NCBI GenBank assembly: GCA_014529385.2
Contig: CM043964.1
Location: 1,096,997-1,154,996, forward strand
DNA: 58,000 nt
Reading direction: 5' to 3'
DNA from: Adiantum capillus-veneris
Lineage: Eukaryota > Streptophyta > Polypodiopsida > Polypodiales > Pteridaceae
Shown here: positions 21,590 through 32,320 of the stretch, in pieces
Numbering within the stretch: position 1 is the stretch's first letter
Layout: every line of letters begins with the position of its first letter
The notes under the pieces: generated by a model
The model's input: the letters and a program-made list of their open reading frames with translations, nothing else
Database searches by the model: none
Told to the model about the DNA's origin: nothing
Translations under genes and position numbers: made by a program

Positions 21590-23142
21590 ATGGTCATCAC
21601 TCGAAGCGGAATGGATACTTCGCTTGAAGGTGATGAGCATGAGAGAGGCGAGGAAGAATTTTCCCCACCAGGAGGTTTTTCCGACCCTCCCCCTTCCCCA
21701 TCTACGTCAAGGATTGCACTAACTCCTACGGAGGCTTTGGAGCAATTGTTTCTGATACAGAAATTAGAACGCGAAGCAAGAAATGTAGCAAGAATGGCAG
21801 AAATGAAACGCAGACACGCAGAAGACAAAGCAAAAAGAGAAGCAGAAAGAAAGGCAAGATAAGAACAAAGCGAGCGACGCATGCAAGAGTTCTTGCGACT
21901 TTTTTCTCAAGTGCAGGCACCGATGCAAGAGATTCGGGAAAAGGAGACTCTCTCAGTCTCTTCTTCTCCAAAGCATGATACACAGGATTTGCATGATTGT
22001 GTGAAGCATGATGATGATTTGATTGACAATCAGTTGCATGATGATTTGAAGGACAATGATAAGCATGATGATTTGGATGACAAAGATAAGCATGATGATT
22101 TGAATGATATTGCTAAGCATGATGATTTGGATGACAATGACAAGCATGATGATTTGCATGATCAAGATGTGATTTCTCACAAGCATGATGAGTTGCATGA
22201 AGATGATGTGATTGTTCACAAGAAGGATGAGTTAGTGAATGCTTTTTCTAGCGAAGCTAACCTCGTTGTAGATTCGATCAATTACGAAGAACCGATCTTG
22301 GCTTTCGAGTCGAGGTCCAAAGAACCCCCACAAGACGATTCGATCATTCAAGAAGAAGCGATCTTGGCTCTCGAGCTTAGGTCCAAGGAACCCTCAAAGA
22401 AGTATTATGTGTTCGCATGATTGATACGCCCGCATTGTACGAGTGTTTCATTCGTGATCGTTTCCTGTATTTTAGTCAGCGTCTTTATGTGATCCCTTTT
22501 ACTAGGCATGACATATTGTACATTGAGCACGTTTCACTCATGAATGAGCACGAATGTATGCGGATTTTTCATGAAAAGCTGAAAAGTATGTATGTAAGGA
22601 AGTCACATTCTATGTCTCTTCATTGGCATGACACATTCGTAGCAAGAGCACATGAAAGTATGAACACGAAGCATAGGCATTTCCGTTGTGAATTGCCACA
22701 GTTGATTGCTCTAGATTATAAGAGAAAGCTTCGATCTCATTGTTTGTGTGTGTGTGGTGAACGGTTTGGCACTCCATCTATTGGTTCATTTACATTGCAT
22801 GCAGTCTTTAGAGAAAACAAGATTTTTTCCATTCACTTTACATGGAATAAAATATGTTCATGGTTTTGTGTTGAGAATGGTTTCAAGAATTTTCAACCAT
22901 GGAGATTCTTGAAGAAGAAAGAAGCAGGACTCTAGACGAAGTTGAAGCATTGAAGATGACTTTGTCGCTTTCGGCGCGGCCCAAAAAAGCAAGCGTTGCA
23001 GACCTTTATGAAGTTCAAGTACCGCACGACCCACACATCAGAGTGGACCGGCGAAGAGTCCCTTCCAGGATTCCGAATGCTATTGGCGATCTTCCTCGAC
23101 GCCATACAGTTCGGTACCAATACCTCACTTTGAAAAGGAGGG
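21590..23142 (+). pseudogene. Element A fusion ORF (gag start / HDD repeats / integrase remnant / chromo tail)
   Basis: Starts MVITRSGMDTSLEGDE, the same start as gag of the autonomous element E. A Lys/Arg/Glu-rich coiled-coil-like region follows, broken by one in-frame TAA (21860-21862). Next come MQEFLRLFSQVQAPMQEI and an array of His-Asp-Asp-Leu repeats (KHDDLDDNDKHDDL type, about 22000-22220). After ILAFESRSKEP a 1-nt shift leads into 22417-22935 with IRDRFLYFSQRLYVIPF and HVSLMNEHECMRIFHEKLK. These align with LLYFRQRLCVLP and HDSLTGGHRGM of the integrase zinc-finger region in E. The last frame ends FGTNTSL, matching LGTITSL at the end of E's chromodomain-like tail. Role unknown; probably a Gag-like protein. 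Confidence 0.75.
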
Positions 23143-23144
23143 GA

Positions 23145-24352
23145 TGTCACGTGACACATCCAGCCCTATCTGTCCGTGGACAAGCTACAGCATAATCAGG
23201 GTTCAGTCGGTCCAGTCAAGTCTAGATTAGAAGTGATCTGGCACTTTTGTGAGTCTATTCGTAGACCGTGCATGCCCAGTCACTTAACATAGATGCATAT
23301 CCTCGGGCTGCACACAGCATGATCATCAGTATTCCCTTCAGAATCCATCAGATTACATCAGGGGAATTTTCCAGTGCATTTAGTCTATTTTCTCTATTTT
23401 TTGTATTTTTCACTTATTATTTTTAAGTGACTTCCCAACAAAAGTAGGTAGGGCAATTTTGCTAAGTTAATATATAAGCAAACCCAAGTTAGCACTCAAT
23501 CGGAGAAGAGGCAACAGGAGCTCTCGCTCAACCGGCACCTTCTCAGCAAGAACCAATCAGAACCCTTGGCGTTTTGGTGTTCCCTCATCGCCCACACCCT
23601 CATCAGCCTAGCGTTTTGGTCTTCACCAACATCCTCCCTAGATCTGGCGTTTTCCACCTTTCCAGACATCGCCAGCCTTCAAGTTTGCCTAGCGTTTTTG
23701 GTAATACTACCAGATCAGCTAAGCGTTCCCAATTTCAGCCCATTAGCGTTTTTGGATTTCATCAGCAGTTCCAGATCTGCCAGCATTTTGCTAAAGCTAC
23801 AATCAGCCATCAGCGTTTTTGGTTTTCAGCCATTCCGAAGCAGATGCAGCAGCGTTTTCAGCAGTCTCCACAGTAGCAGATTCAGCCCTAGAAGCATTGC
23901 AGAAGACCCCCATTTTCAGCCCTCGAAAACGCAACCAAAACAGTCATTTTCAGCCACCGAAACAGTCCCGAAATTCAGCAGATAGAAGACCTCAAATTTC
24001 AGCCCTAAAGTCGTCGTCGTCATCACCGGCATAGTCCCAAGTTGCATCGGTTTCCATGCATCAGCATTGTGTACCACTTTGTGCAATCATAAGTAGACCA
24101 CTCTCGCCGACGAGAGTGGGGCCTTCGGAGGAGGGTTTTACAACGTCTCTGGTGTCATAACTCTCTTCTCTCTCTATCTCCCACTCTCATTCACTTGAAC
24201 GCACAGTGTCCATTCACTTTGTTTATGATCATTACACTATTTCATTAAGAACGGAAGGCTCTCCCTTCCATAAGAACTAAAAGGAACCTTGAGCACAGTT
24301 CGGAGCACTCATCTTGAGCAAAGCGCAAACAATCATTCCGTTGCACCTAACA
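23145..24352 (+). repeat. 3' LTR of element A
   Basis: A full-length LTR of 1208 bp, preceded by the purine-rich tract AAAAGGAGGGGA (polypurine tract). It carries hairpin 1 (CCACTCTCG CCGA CGAGAGTGG at about 24099) and hairpin 2 (24251-24270, one mismatch). It ends ...GCACCTAACA and is followed by the CTTGA duplication. Confidence 0.92.
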
Positions 24353-25155
24353 CTTGAGTCTTGTAGATATGTACACACATTGTAGGCAATTATATAAGCA
24401 AGCAAATGCTGAAAAAAATGTCATTTTATGGTTCACTCCCATGTATGCCCTCTTTTTTTACTATTGAGGATGTATGCGATGGGCCTTGAAAACTTAGCCA
24501 CTCGCAAAGCAGGAGATATTCAAGGTATCAAGCCGGAGATGATCAAATGGACGGGAGATTTTACCCATGTGTAGACGTGTGATATGTTCAGCCTTGCACT
24601 TCAACGTGGTATGCCTTATGATTGGAGTACTAATTGGGTTAAGCCATTGCATAAAGGAGGGGATGTAAAGAATGTAAACAACTACCGGACTATAATGATT
24701 GGGTCTCTTATGGCAAAGTTGTTTGGGTGCATAATGGAGATGAAATTGAGTGATTGGGCTGAAGAGAATGACAAGCGTGCAAAAGGACAAGCGGGTTTTC
24801 GTCGATGCCATAGCACCATTGATCATCTTATCACTCTTCGTGTTCTCATGGAGGAAAGTCGGTTGAGAGAAGCGATTGTATTGTTGTTTTGTGGGCTTTA
24901 AGAAAGCCTTTGATATGATTCCACGTAACAATTTGTGGAGAAGGATGGAAGAACTCCAAGTGCCAAGTGAGTTTATGCTTGCGATTTCTCGAATCTATGA
25001 GAAGGTGATTTGTCAATTGCGCATGGGAAGAGGAATTTCAGAAATTTTTGTAAGCACTATTGGGGTTAAACAAGGATGTCCGTTGTCACTGGCTCTCTTT
25101 GGTCTATGCATCGGTCAATTGGAACAAATGGTACTTGACTTTATGCAAGAAGAAG
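24353..25155 (+). mobile_element. LINE ORF2 reverse transcriptase, right part of interrupted LINE
   Basis: The best-preserved RT of this LINE family. 24584-24901 encodes LALQRGMPYDWSTNWVKPLH, NNYRTIMIGSLMAKLFG and RAKGQAGFRRCHSTIDHLIT. A frameshift near 24890 leads into 24876-25155 with CFVGFKKAFDMIPRNN (RT motif A; the catalytic Asp is replaced by Gly in this copy) and GVKQGCPLSLALFGLCIGQLEQ. It stops at 25155 (FMQEE) where LTR element B is inserted; the YADD part is absent downstream. The left part of this copy is at 19922-20133. Confidence 0.9.
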
Positions 25156-26331
25156 TGTCACGTGACACATCCAACCCTATGTGTGTGTGTGGACAAGCTA
25201 CACCATGACCAAGGTTCGTGATCTGGCACTTTTGTGAGTCTGTTCGCAGACCGTGCATGTCTAAACACTTAGATTAGATGCATATCCTCTGGTTGCACAC
25301 AGCATGATCATCATTATTCCCATCAGAATCTATCAAGGGAATTTTCCAATGCATTAAACCTATTTTCCCTATTTTTGACATTTTTCACTTATTATTTTTA
25401 AGTGACTTTTGTTGGAAAGTAGATAGGGCAATTTTACTAAGATAATATATAAGCGAACCAAAGCTAGCACTTTCTAGCAGAAGAGGCAGCAGGAGCACCT
25501 TGCTCAACAGGATACTTCTCAGCAAGACCAACCCCGGCGACAACTCTAGCGTTTTCAGCATTGCAGAAGGCCTAGCGTTTTTGCATCAGATCAGCCAGCA
25601 TTTTTGCACTTGCAGATTCACGGCGACAGTAGACAGCAGATCAGCCCTAGCATTAGGCAGATTTCCACCGCAGAACCCCAAATCAGCCTAGCGTTTTTGG
25701 ATCAGCCAGAGACCTAGCATTTTTGCAAATCTTCGCGACAAAAGAAGCAGTAGAACCAGCGTTTTCAATTTTCAGTAATCAAACTCCGCAATAGAACCCC
25801 CAAACCTCGCATATCTCACTTCCCGCAGCAAATCCTCACCGCACAGTCAAATTCCGAAAGATTTACAGATTCAGCCCGGAAAACGCAGATTTCAGCATCT
25901 GCATTTTCAGCGCATCGTCCTCTTATTGTCGCCATCGACATCCTCACCAGAATAGAGTCAGAATTCAGCAGATAAAGATTTGCAGATTTCAGCCATTAGC
26001 ATTTTCAGATTTCAGCCCGTCTCGTCGTCGACATCGTCGGCAAGTCCAAGCATTGTAGAGATTTGTGCAATCATAAGTAGACCGCTCTCGCCATAGAGAG
26101 TGGGGCCTTCGGAGAGGTTTTACAATGTCTCTTGTGCCGTATTCTCTTCTCTCTCTATCTCTCAGTCTCATGCACTTCCACGCACAGTGTCCATTCACTT
26201 TGTTTGTGTCCATTGTACTCTCTCACTAAAGGAACGGAAGGCTCTCCCTTCCCTAAGAAAAATGAACCTTGAGCACAGTTCGGAGCCCTCATCTTGAGCA
26301 AAGTTCAACATTCATTCCATTGCACCTCACA
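25156..26331 (+). repeat. 5' LTR of element B
   Basis: TGTCACGTGACACATCC start; TATATAAG at 25446-25453; GCGTTTT repeats from about 25548; hairpin 1 near 26082; hairpin 2 near 26232; ends CACCTCACA. It inserted into LINE RT after AGAAG. Confidence 0.9.
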
Positions 26332-26332
26332 T

Positions 26333-26350
26333 TGGTATCAGAGCTTTGGT
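26333..26350 (+). promoter_or_regulatory. Primer-binding site of element B
   Basis: TGGTATCAGAGCTTTGG directly after the LTR end; a perfect match to the plant initiator Met tRNA type. Confidence 0.9.
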
Positions 26351-26764
26351 AGTGTTATGTGTCACTCAAAGAAGGAACCAGAAGAACCACAGAAATTTTA
26401 TTTTTTTTCCTGTTGCAGTTGCACGAAGCCAAGTTCACTTGGGCGTGTCGATTCCTAATCGTGTTTTTAAAGAGTGACAGGAAACCCAAGAAAGAAGGGC
26501 TTGTCGAGCCTCCCCTTGTGCTTCTTTTCACTCATTGAGAGCGGACCATGCACTTAGCGGCTGGCCAATCGACGTGCGCCCGCGGAAAAGAGCAGAACTC
26601 GGGTGAAGAAAAGATCCTTCTCTAACACAGATTGCAAGCGAAAGAAGAACCTCAACAACCTACAGACCTTCAAGAATCCAGGAACCAAGACCCCCAAGAA
26701 CCCAAGTTCCTCGTGAACTTAAGAACCCAAGACCACAAGAATCCACAACTCACGACTTCATTGG

Positions 26765-26856
26765 ATGGTTATCACTCGAAGCGGAATGGATACTTCGCTT
26801 GGAGGTGATGAGCATGAGAGAGACGAAGAAGAATTTTCCCCACCAGGAGGTTTTTC
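26765..26856 (+). pseudogene. Element B fusion ORF, first part (interrupted by element C)
   Basis: ATG at 26765 opens MVITRSGMDTSLGGDE and runs to PPGGF, where element C splits the serine codon. The reading frame resumes at 31162 after C and its TTTTC duplication. Confidence 0.8.
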
Positions 26857-28063
26857 TGTCACGTGACACATCCAACCCCTTGTGTCCGTGGACAAGCTAC
26901 AACATGATCAGGGTTCAATTCAGTCAAGTCAGTCTAGAATAGGAAGTGATCTGGCACTTTTGTGAGTCTGTTCGCAGATCGTGCATGTCCAAAATACTTA
27001 GTGTAGATGCATATCCTCTGGTTGCACACAGCATGATCATAAGCTCTCCCATCAGAATCCATCAGAATCCTTCAGGGAAATTTTCCAATGCATCGAACCT
27101 ATTTTCCCTATTTTTGACATTTTTCACTTATTATTTTTAAGTGACTTTCGTTGGAAAGTAGGTAGGGCAATTTTGTTAAGTTTGTATAAATAAAAACCTA
27201 GCGCTAGCACTTTTTGGCAAAAGAGGCAGCAGGACCACACGCTCAACAGGCAACTTCTCAGCAGAACCCCCAAGAGGCCTAGCGTTTTTGCTCCACAGCA
27301 TCAACCTAGCGTTTTGGACCAGATCAGCCAACGTTTTTGGATCTTGCAAAGTCCTTGCGATAGCAAGAAAATCAGCCCTAGTCAGATTTCCACATCAGGA
27401 CAATTTTCAGCCCCAACTTTTTTTGCATCTGCAAGACAACTTAGTGTTTTTGCAGATCTTTGCAACGGAACCTCGTTAACCATCAGCGTTTTCAGTTTTC
27501 AGCAGTAAGTACCCGCAGTAGAGCCCCCGAACCTCGCAGATCTCCCCTTCCCGCAGCAGATCCTCGCCACACGGTCAGATCCAACGAAGTTTGCAGTTTC
27601 ATCCCGGAAAACGCAGATTCAAGCATCTGCGTTTTCAGCGCGTCGTCGTCATCAACATCGTCACCGATAGAGTCGGAATTCAGCAGATTAAGATTTGCAG
27701 ATTTCAACCCTTAGCATTTTCAGATTTTAACCCGTCTCGTCATCGTCCTCATTGTCGTCGACATCGTCGGCAAGTCCAAGCATTGTAGAGATTTGTGCAA
27801 TCATAAGTAGACCGCTCTCGCCATAGAGAGTGGGGCCTTTGGAGGAGGGTTTTACATCGTCTCTGGTGACGTATTCTCTTCTCTCTCTATCTCTCAGTCT
27901 CATACACTTGCACGCAAAGTGTCCATTCACTTTGTTTGTGTCCATTGCACTCTCTCACTAAAGGAACAGAAGGCTCTCCCTTCCGTAAGTAAAAGGAACC
28001 TTGAGCACAGTTCGGAGCACTCATCTTGAGAAAAGAACAACATTCATTCCACTGCACCTAGCA
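26857..28063 (+). repeat. 5' LTR of element C
   Basis: Starts TGTCACGTGACACATCC and ends CTAGCA. The TATA box has the form TATAAATA (27185-27192), unlike TATATAAG in A, B and E, marking a subfamily. GCGTTTT repeats run from about 27281; hairpin 1 is near 27820, hairpin 2 near 27964 (one mismatch). Confidence 0.93.
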
Positions 28064-28081
28064 TTGGTATCAAAGCTTTGG
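28064..28081 (+). promoter_or_regulatory. Primer-binding site of element C
   Basis: TTGGTATCAAAGCTTTGG. One change from the consensus TGGTATCAGAGC. Confidence 0.85.
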
Positions 28082-28511
28082 CAGTGTTCTGTATCAAGGA
28101 AAGAACCACAAGAACCACAGAAATTTTTTTTGCTTGTTGCGGTCGCACGAACCCAAGTTCACTTGGGTGTGTCGATTCCTAATCGTGTTTTGAAGAGTGA
28201 CAGGAAACCCAAGAGAGAAGGGCTTGTCCAGCCTCCCCTTGTGCCTCTTTTCACTCATTGAGAGCGGACCGTGCACTCAGCGGCCAGCCAATTGCCGTGA
28301 GGTGGGAAAAAGCAACCTTGGTGTGAGTGCAAGGCGGCTAAGGGGTGCGCCCGTAGAAAAGAGCAGAACTCGGTGAAGAGAAGATCCTTCAATAACACAG
28401 ATTGCAAGCAAAAGAAGAACCCCAAGAACCAAGACCCCCAAGAACCCAAGTTCCTCGTGAACTTAAGAACCCAAGACCACAAGAACCCACAAGAACCCAC
28501 GACTTCAGTAG

Positions 28512-29953
28512 ATGGTCATCACTCGAAGCGGAATGGATACTTCGCTTGGAGGTGATGAGCATGAGAGAGGCAAAGAAGAATTTTCCCTACCAGGAGGTTT
28601 TTCTGACCCTCTCCCTTCCCCATCTACGCCAAGGATTGCACGATCTCCTGTGGAGGCTTTTGACAAGAGGATGATGGCCAGGAAGTTAGAAAGCGAAGAA
28701 AGAATAGCAGCCATCGACCGCAAATATGAAGACAGAATGACAGTCATAGCGCGTGAGAGCGAGCAAACACGCTTGCAAGCCAAAGCAAGACTAGCAGAAT
28801 TTGATCGCGAGAACAAAGCAAGAATGCAAGAGATGTTGCGACTTTTTTCTCAAGTGCACGCGCACTTTGCACAAAATCACGAAAAGGAGACTCTCTCAGT
28901 CTCTACTTCTCCAAAGCAAGACACACAGGATTTGCATGATGATTTGAATGACAATGATAAGCATGATGATTTGGATGATAATGATGAGCATGATGATTTG
29001 CATGACCAAGATATGATTTGCATGAAGATGACGTGATTGTTCACAAGGATGATGAGTTAGTTGATGCTTTTTCTAGCGAAGCTAACCTCGTTGCAGATTC
29101 GATCAATCACGAAGGATCGATCTTGGCTCTCGAGCCTAGGTCCAAAGAACCCCTTCAAGAAGAACCGATCCTGGCTCTCGAGCCTCGATCCAGAGAACCC
29201 TCACAGGAAGTATTATGTGTTCGCATGATTCATACGCACGCATTGTTCGAGTGTTTCATTCGTGATCGTTTCCTGTATTTTAGTCAACGTCTTTATGTGA
29301 TCCCTTTTCCTAGGCATGACATATTGTACGTTGAGCACGTTTCACTCATGAATGAGCACGAATGCATGTGGATTGTTCATGAAAAGTTGAAAAGTATGTA
29401 TGTAAGGAAGTCACATTTCATGTCTCTTCCTTGGCACGACACAGTTGTAGAAAGAGCACATGAAAGTATGAGCACCAAGCATAGGCATTTCCGTTGTGAA
29501 TTGCCACAATTGATTGCTTTAGATCATAAGAGAAAGATTCGATCTCATTGTTTGCGTGTGTGTGGTGACCAGTTTGGCACTCCGTCTCTTTGTTCATCTA
29601 CATTGCATGCACAATCTTTGAGGAAGACAAGATTTTTTCCAGCCACTTTACATAGAATAGGTATGTTCATGGTTTTGTGTTGGAAATGGTTTCAGGAATT
29701 TTCAGCCATGGAGAGTCTTGAAGAAGAAAGAAGCATAACTCTAGATCAAGTTGAAGCATCGAAGCAGCCTCAGAAGACTTTGTGTCTCTTTCGGCGCGGC
29801 CCAAAGAAGCAAACGTTGCAGACCTTTATGAAATTTAAGTACCGCACGACGAACACATCAAAGTGGGCCGGCAAAGAGTCCCTTCCAGGATTCCAGATGC
29901 TATTGGCGATCTCCCTCGATGCCATACAGTTCTGTACCAGTACCTCACCTTGA
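28512..29953 (+). pseudogene. Element C fusion ORF (one frameshift)
   Basis: 28512-29036 encodes 174 residues: MVITRSGMDTSLGGDE, a Pro-rich segment, a charged coiled-coil-like stretch (about 60-120, rich in Glu/Arg/Lys), MQEMLRLFSQVHAHF, and His-Asp repeats (HDDLNDNDKHDDLDDNDEHDD). A small deletion inside the repeat array shifts the frame. 29018-29953 then stays open for 311 residues: ILALEPRSKEP, IRDRFLYFSQRLYVIPF, HVSLMNEHECMWIVHEK, MSTKHRHFRCELPQLI, RSHCLRVCG, and a C-terminal segment (PKKQTLQTFMKFKYRT, then W...LLA...A-Q) that aligns with the chromodomain-like tail of E. Apart from the shift it would be about 480 residues. No protease, polymerase or nuclease motif. Probable role: a Gag-like structural or targeting protein; inferred. 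Confidence 0.75.
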
Positions 29954-29964
29954 AAAGGAGGGGA

Positions 29965-31156
29965 TGTCACGTGACACATCCAACCCTATGTGTCCGTGGA
30001 CAAGCTACAGCATGATCAGGGTTCAGTTCAGTCAAGTCAGTCTAGAATAGGAAGTGATCTGACACTTTTGTGTCTGTTCGCAGACCGTGCATGTCCAGAC
30101 ACTTCGTGTAGATGCATATCCTCTGGTTGCACACAACGTGATCATAAGCATTCCCATCAGAATTCTTCAGGGGAATTTTCCAGTGCATTTAACCTATTTT
30201 TCCTATTTTTTGACATTTTTCACTTATTAATTTTAAGTGACTTTTGTTGGAAAGTAGGTAGGGCAATTTTGCTAAGTTTGTATAAATAAAAACCTAGTGC
30301 TAGCACTTTCTGGCAGAAGAGGCAGAAGAAGCACACGCTCAACAGGCAACTTCTCAGCAGAACTCCCAAGAGGCCTAGCGTTTTTGCTCCACGGCATCAA
30401 CCTAGCGTTTTGGACCAGATCAGCCAGCGTCTTTGGATCTTGCAGGTTCCTGGCGATAGCAAGAAGCAGATCAGCCCTAGCGTTAGCAAATTTCCACAAC
30501 ACGACAATTTTCAGCCCCAGCGTTTTTGCATCTGCAAGACAACTTAGCGTTTTTGCAGATCTTTGCGACGGAACCTCATTAAGCATCAACATTTTCAGTT
30601 TTCAGCAGTAAGTACCCGCAGTAGAACCCCCGAACCTCGCAGATCTCACCTTCCCGCAGCAAATCCTCGCCGCACGGTCAGATCCAGCGAAGTTTGCAAT
30701 TTCAGCCCGGAAAACGTAGATTTCAACATCTGCATTTTCAACGCGTCGTCATCGCATCGTCGTCATCAACATCGTCACCAACATAGAGTTAGAATTCAAC
30801 AGATAAAGATTTGCAGATTTCAGCCCGTCTTGTCGTCGTCCTCATCGTCATTGACATCGTCGGCAAGTCCAAGCATTGTAGAGATTTGTGCAATCATAAG
30901 TAGACCGCTCTCGCCATAGAGAGTGGGGCCTTCGGAGGAGGGTTTTACTTCGTCTCTGGTGTCGTATTCTCTTCTTTCTCTATCTCTCAGTCTCATACAC
31001 TTGCACGCACAGTGTCCATTCACTTTGTTTGTGTCCATTGCACTCTCTCACTAAAGAAACGGAAGGCTCTCCCTTCCGTAAGTAAAAGGAACCTTGAGCA
31101 CAGTTCGGAGCACTCATCTTGAGAAAAGAACAACATTCATTCCGTTGCACCTTACA
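29965..31156 (+). repeat. 3' LTR of element C
   Basis: Preceded by the polypurine tract AAAAGGAGGGGA. It carries hairpin 1 (30906-30924) and a perfect hairpin 2 (31059-31079), and ends CACCTTACA before the TTTTC duplication. Confidence 0.93.
31059..31079 (+). other. Conserved LTR hairpin 2
   Basis: ACGGAAGG-CTCTC-CCTTCCGT: an 8-bp stem with a 5-nt loop, close to the LTR 3' end. Versions of it with zero to two mismatches occur in every sufficiently complete LTR here. In the retroelement RNA it would lie just before the primer-binding site. Confidence 0.7.
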
Positions 31157-31161
31157 TTTTC

Positions 31162-32320
31162 TGACCGTCCCTCTTCCCCATCTACGACAAGGATTGCACT
31201 AACTCCTATGAAGGAGTTGCCGCAGTTGATTATGGACAAGAAGTTAGAACATGAAGAAAGAAGGGGAGCCATAGATCGTGACTACGAAGAAAGAATGGCG
31301 GCCATAGATCGTGAATACAACGCAAGAATAAGAGCCATAGGGCGTGAGCGCGAGCGCGAGAACAAAGAAAGACAAGCAAGATTTGATCGCGAGAACAGAG
31401 CAAGAATGCAAGAGATGTTGCGACACTTTTCTTAAGTGCAGGCGCACTTTGCACAGAATCAAGAAAAGAAGACTCCGTCTCTACTTCTCCAAAGCAAGAC
31501 ACACATGATTTGCATGATAATGATAAGCATGAAGAATTGCATGACAATGACAAGCATGATGATTTGCATGATCAAGATGTGATTTCTCACCAGCATGATG
31601 ATTTGCATGATGATCATGATGTGATTTCTCACGAGCATGATGATTTGCATGAAGATGATGTGATTGTTCACAAGGATGATGTGTTAGTTGATACTTTCTC
31701 TAGTGAAGCTAACCTCATTGCAGATTCAATCAATCACGAAGAACCGATCTTGGCTCTCGCATCGAGGTCCAAAGAACCCCCACAAGAAGATTCGATCAAA
31801 CACGAAGAACCAATCTTGGCTCTCAAGCCTAGGTCCAAAGAACCTTCACAGGAAGTACTGTGTTCGCATGATTAGTCAGCACGCATTGTTCGACTGTTTC
31901 ATTCGTGATCGTTTCCTATATTTTAGTCAGCGTCTTTATGTGATCCCTTTTCCTAGGCATGACATTTCACTCATGAATGAGCACGGATGTATGCGGATTA
32001 TCATGAAAAGCTGAAAGGTATGCATTCAAGGAAGTCACATTCCATGTCTCTTCCTTGGCACGACACAGTTATAGAAAGAGCACAAGAAAGTATGAGCATC
32101 AAGCATGGGCATTTCCGTTGTGAATTGCCACAGTTGATTGATTTAGATCAGCAAGACAAGATTCGATCTCATTGTTTGCGGGTTTGTGGTGAACGGTTTG
32201 GCACTCCGTCTATTTGTTCATCTACATTGCATGCACAGTCTTTGAGAAAGACGAGATTTTTGCCAGTCACTTTACATGGAATAGGTATGTTCATGTTTTT
32301 GTGTTGGAAGTGGTTTCAGA
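31162..32320 (+). pseudogene. Element B fusion ORF, second part
   Basis: Continues the B frame with SDRPSSPSTTRIALTP, a long charged coiled-coil-like stretch (REYNARIRAIGRERERENKE) and a TAA at about 31433. His-Asp repeats then follow (31510-31700: KHDDLHDQDVISHQHDDLHD), ILALASRSKEP, and, after frameshifts, IRDRFLYFSQRLYVIPF (about 31900), WHDTVIERAQESM, RSHCLRVCGERFGTPS. It ends abruptly at WFQ where the LTR of element D starts. The chromo-like tail of B is displaced to about 33617-33690. Confidence 0.7.

Larger units (their letters stand above)
20134..24352 (+). mobile_element. LTR retrotransposon A (non-autonomous, Ty3-derived family)
   Basis: Complete insertion bounded by the 5-bp target duplication CTTGA (20129-20133 and 24353-24357). 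Its LTRs begin TGTCACGTGACA and the right one ends CCTAACA. It inserted into a LINE ORF2. The internal region is only about 1.9 kb and encodes the gag-start / coiled-coil / His-Asp repeat / integrase zinc-finger remnant / chromo-like tail fusion, without protease, RT or RNase H. The 5' LTR and the primer-binding site are partly deleted, so this copy cannot prime reverse transcription now. It must have been mobilised by enzymes from another element, such as a relative of E. Confidence 0.9.
26857..31156 (+). mobile_element. LTR retrotransposon C (non-autonomous, nearly intact)
   Basis: Bounded by the target duplication TTTTC (26852-26856 and 31157-31161), inserted in the gag of element B. It has LTRs of 1207 and 1192 bp, a primer-binding site, an internal region of about 1.9 kb and a polypurine tract. 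It is structurally the most complete non-autonomous copy: both LTRs have TG...CA ends and its coding region has just one frameshift. It lacks protease, RT and RNase H. Confidence 0.93.

Noticed and set aside
21953-22219. Minus-strand Met/Ile-rich frame opposite the His-Asp repeats
   Set aside because: Shadow of the HDDL-coding array; similar shadows occur at 31459-31671 and 51810-51992.
28930-29010. Repeats considered as a CRISPR array
   Set aside because: Units are coding, direct and spacer-free; the genome is eukaryotic.
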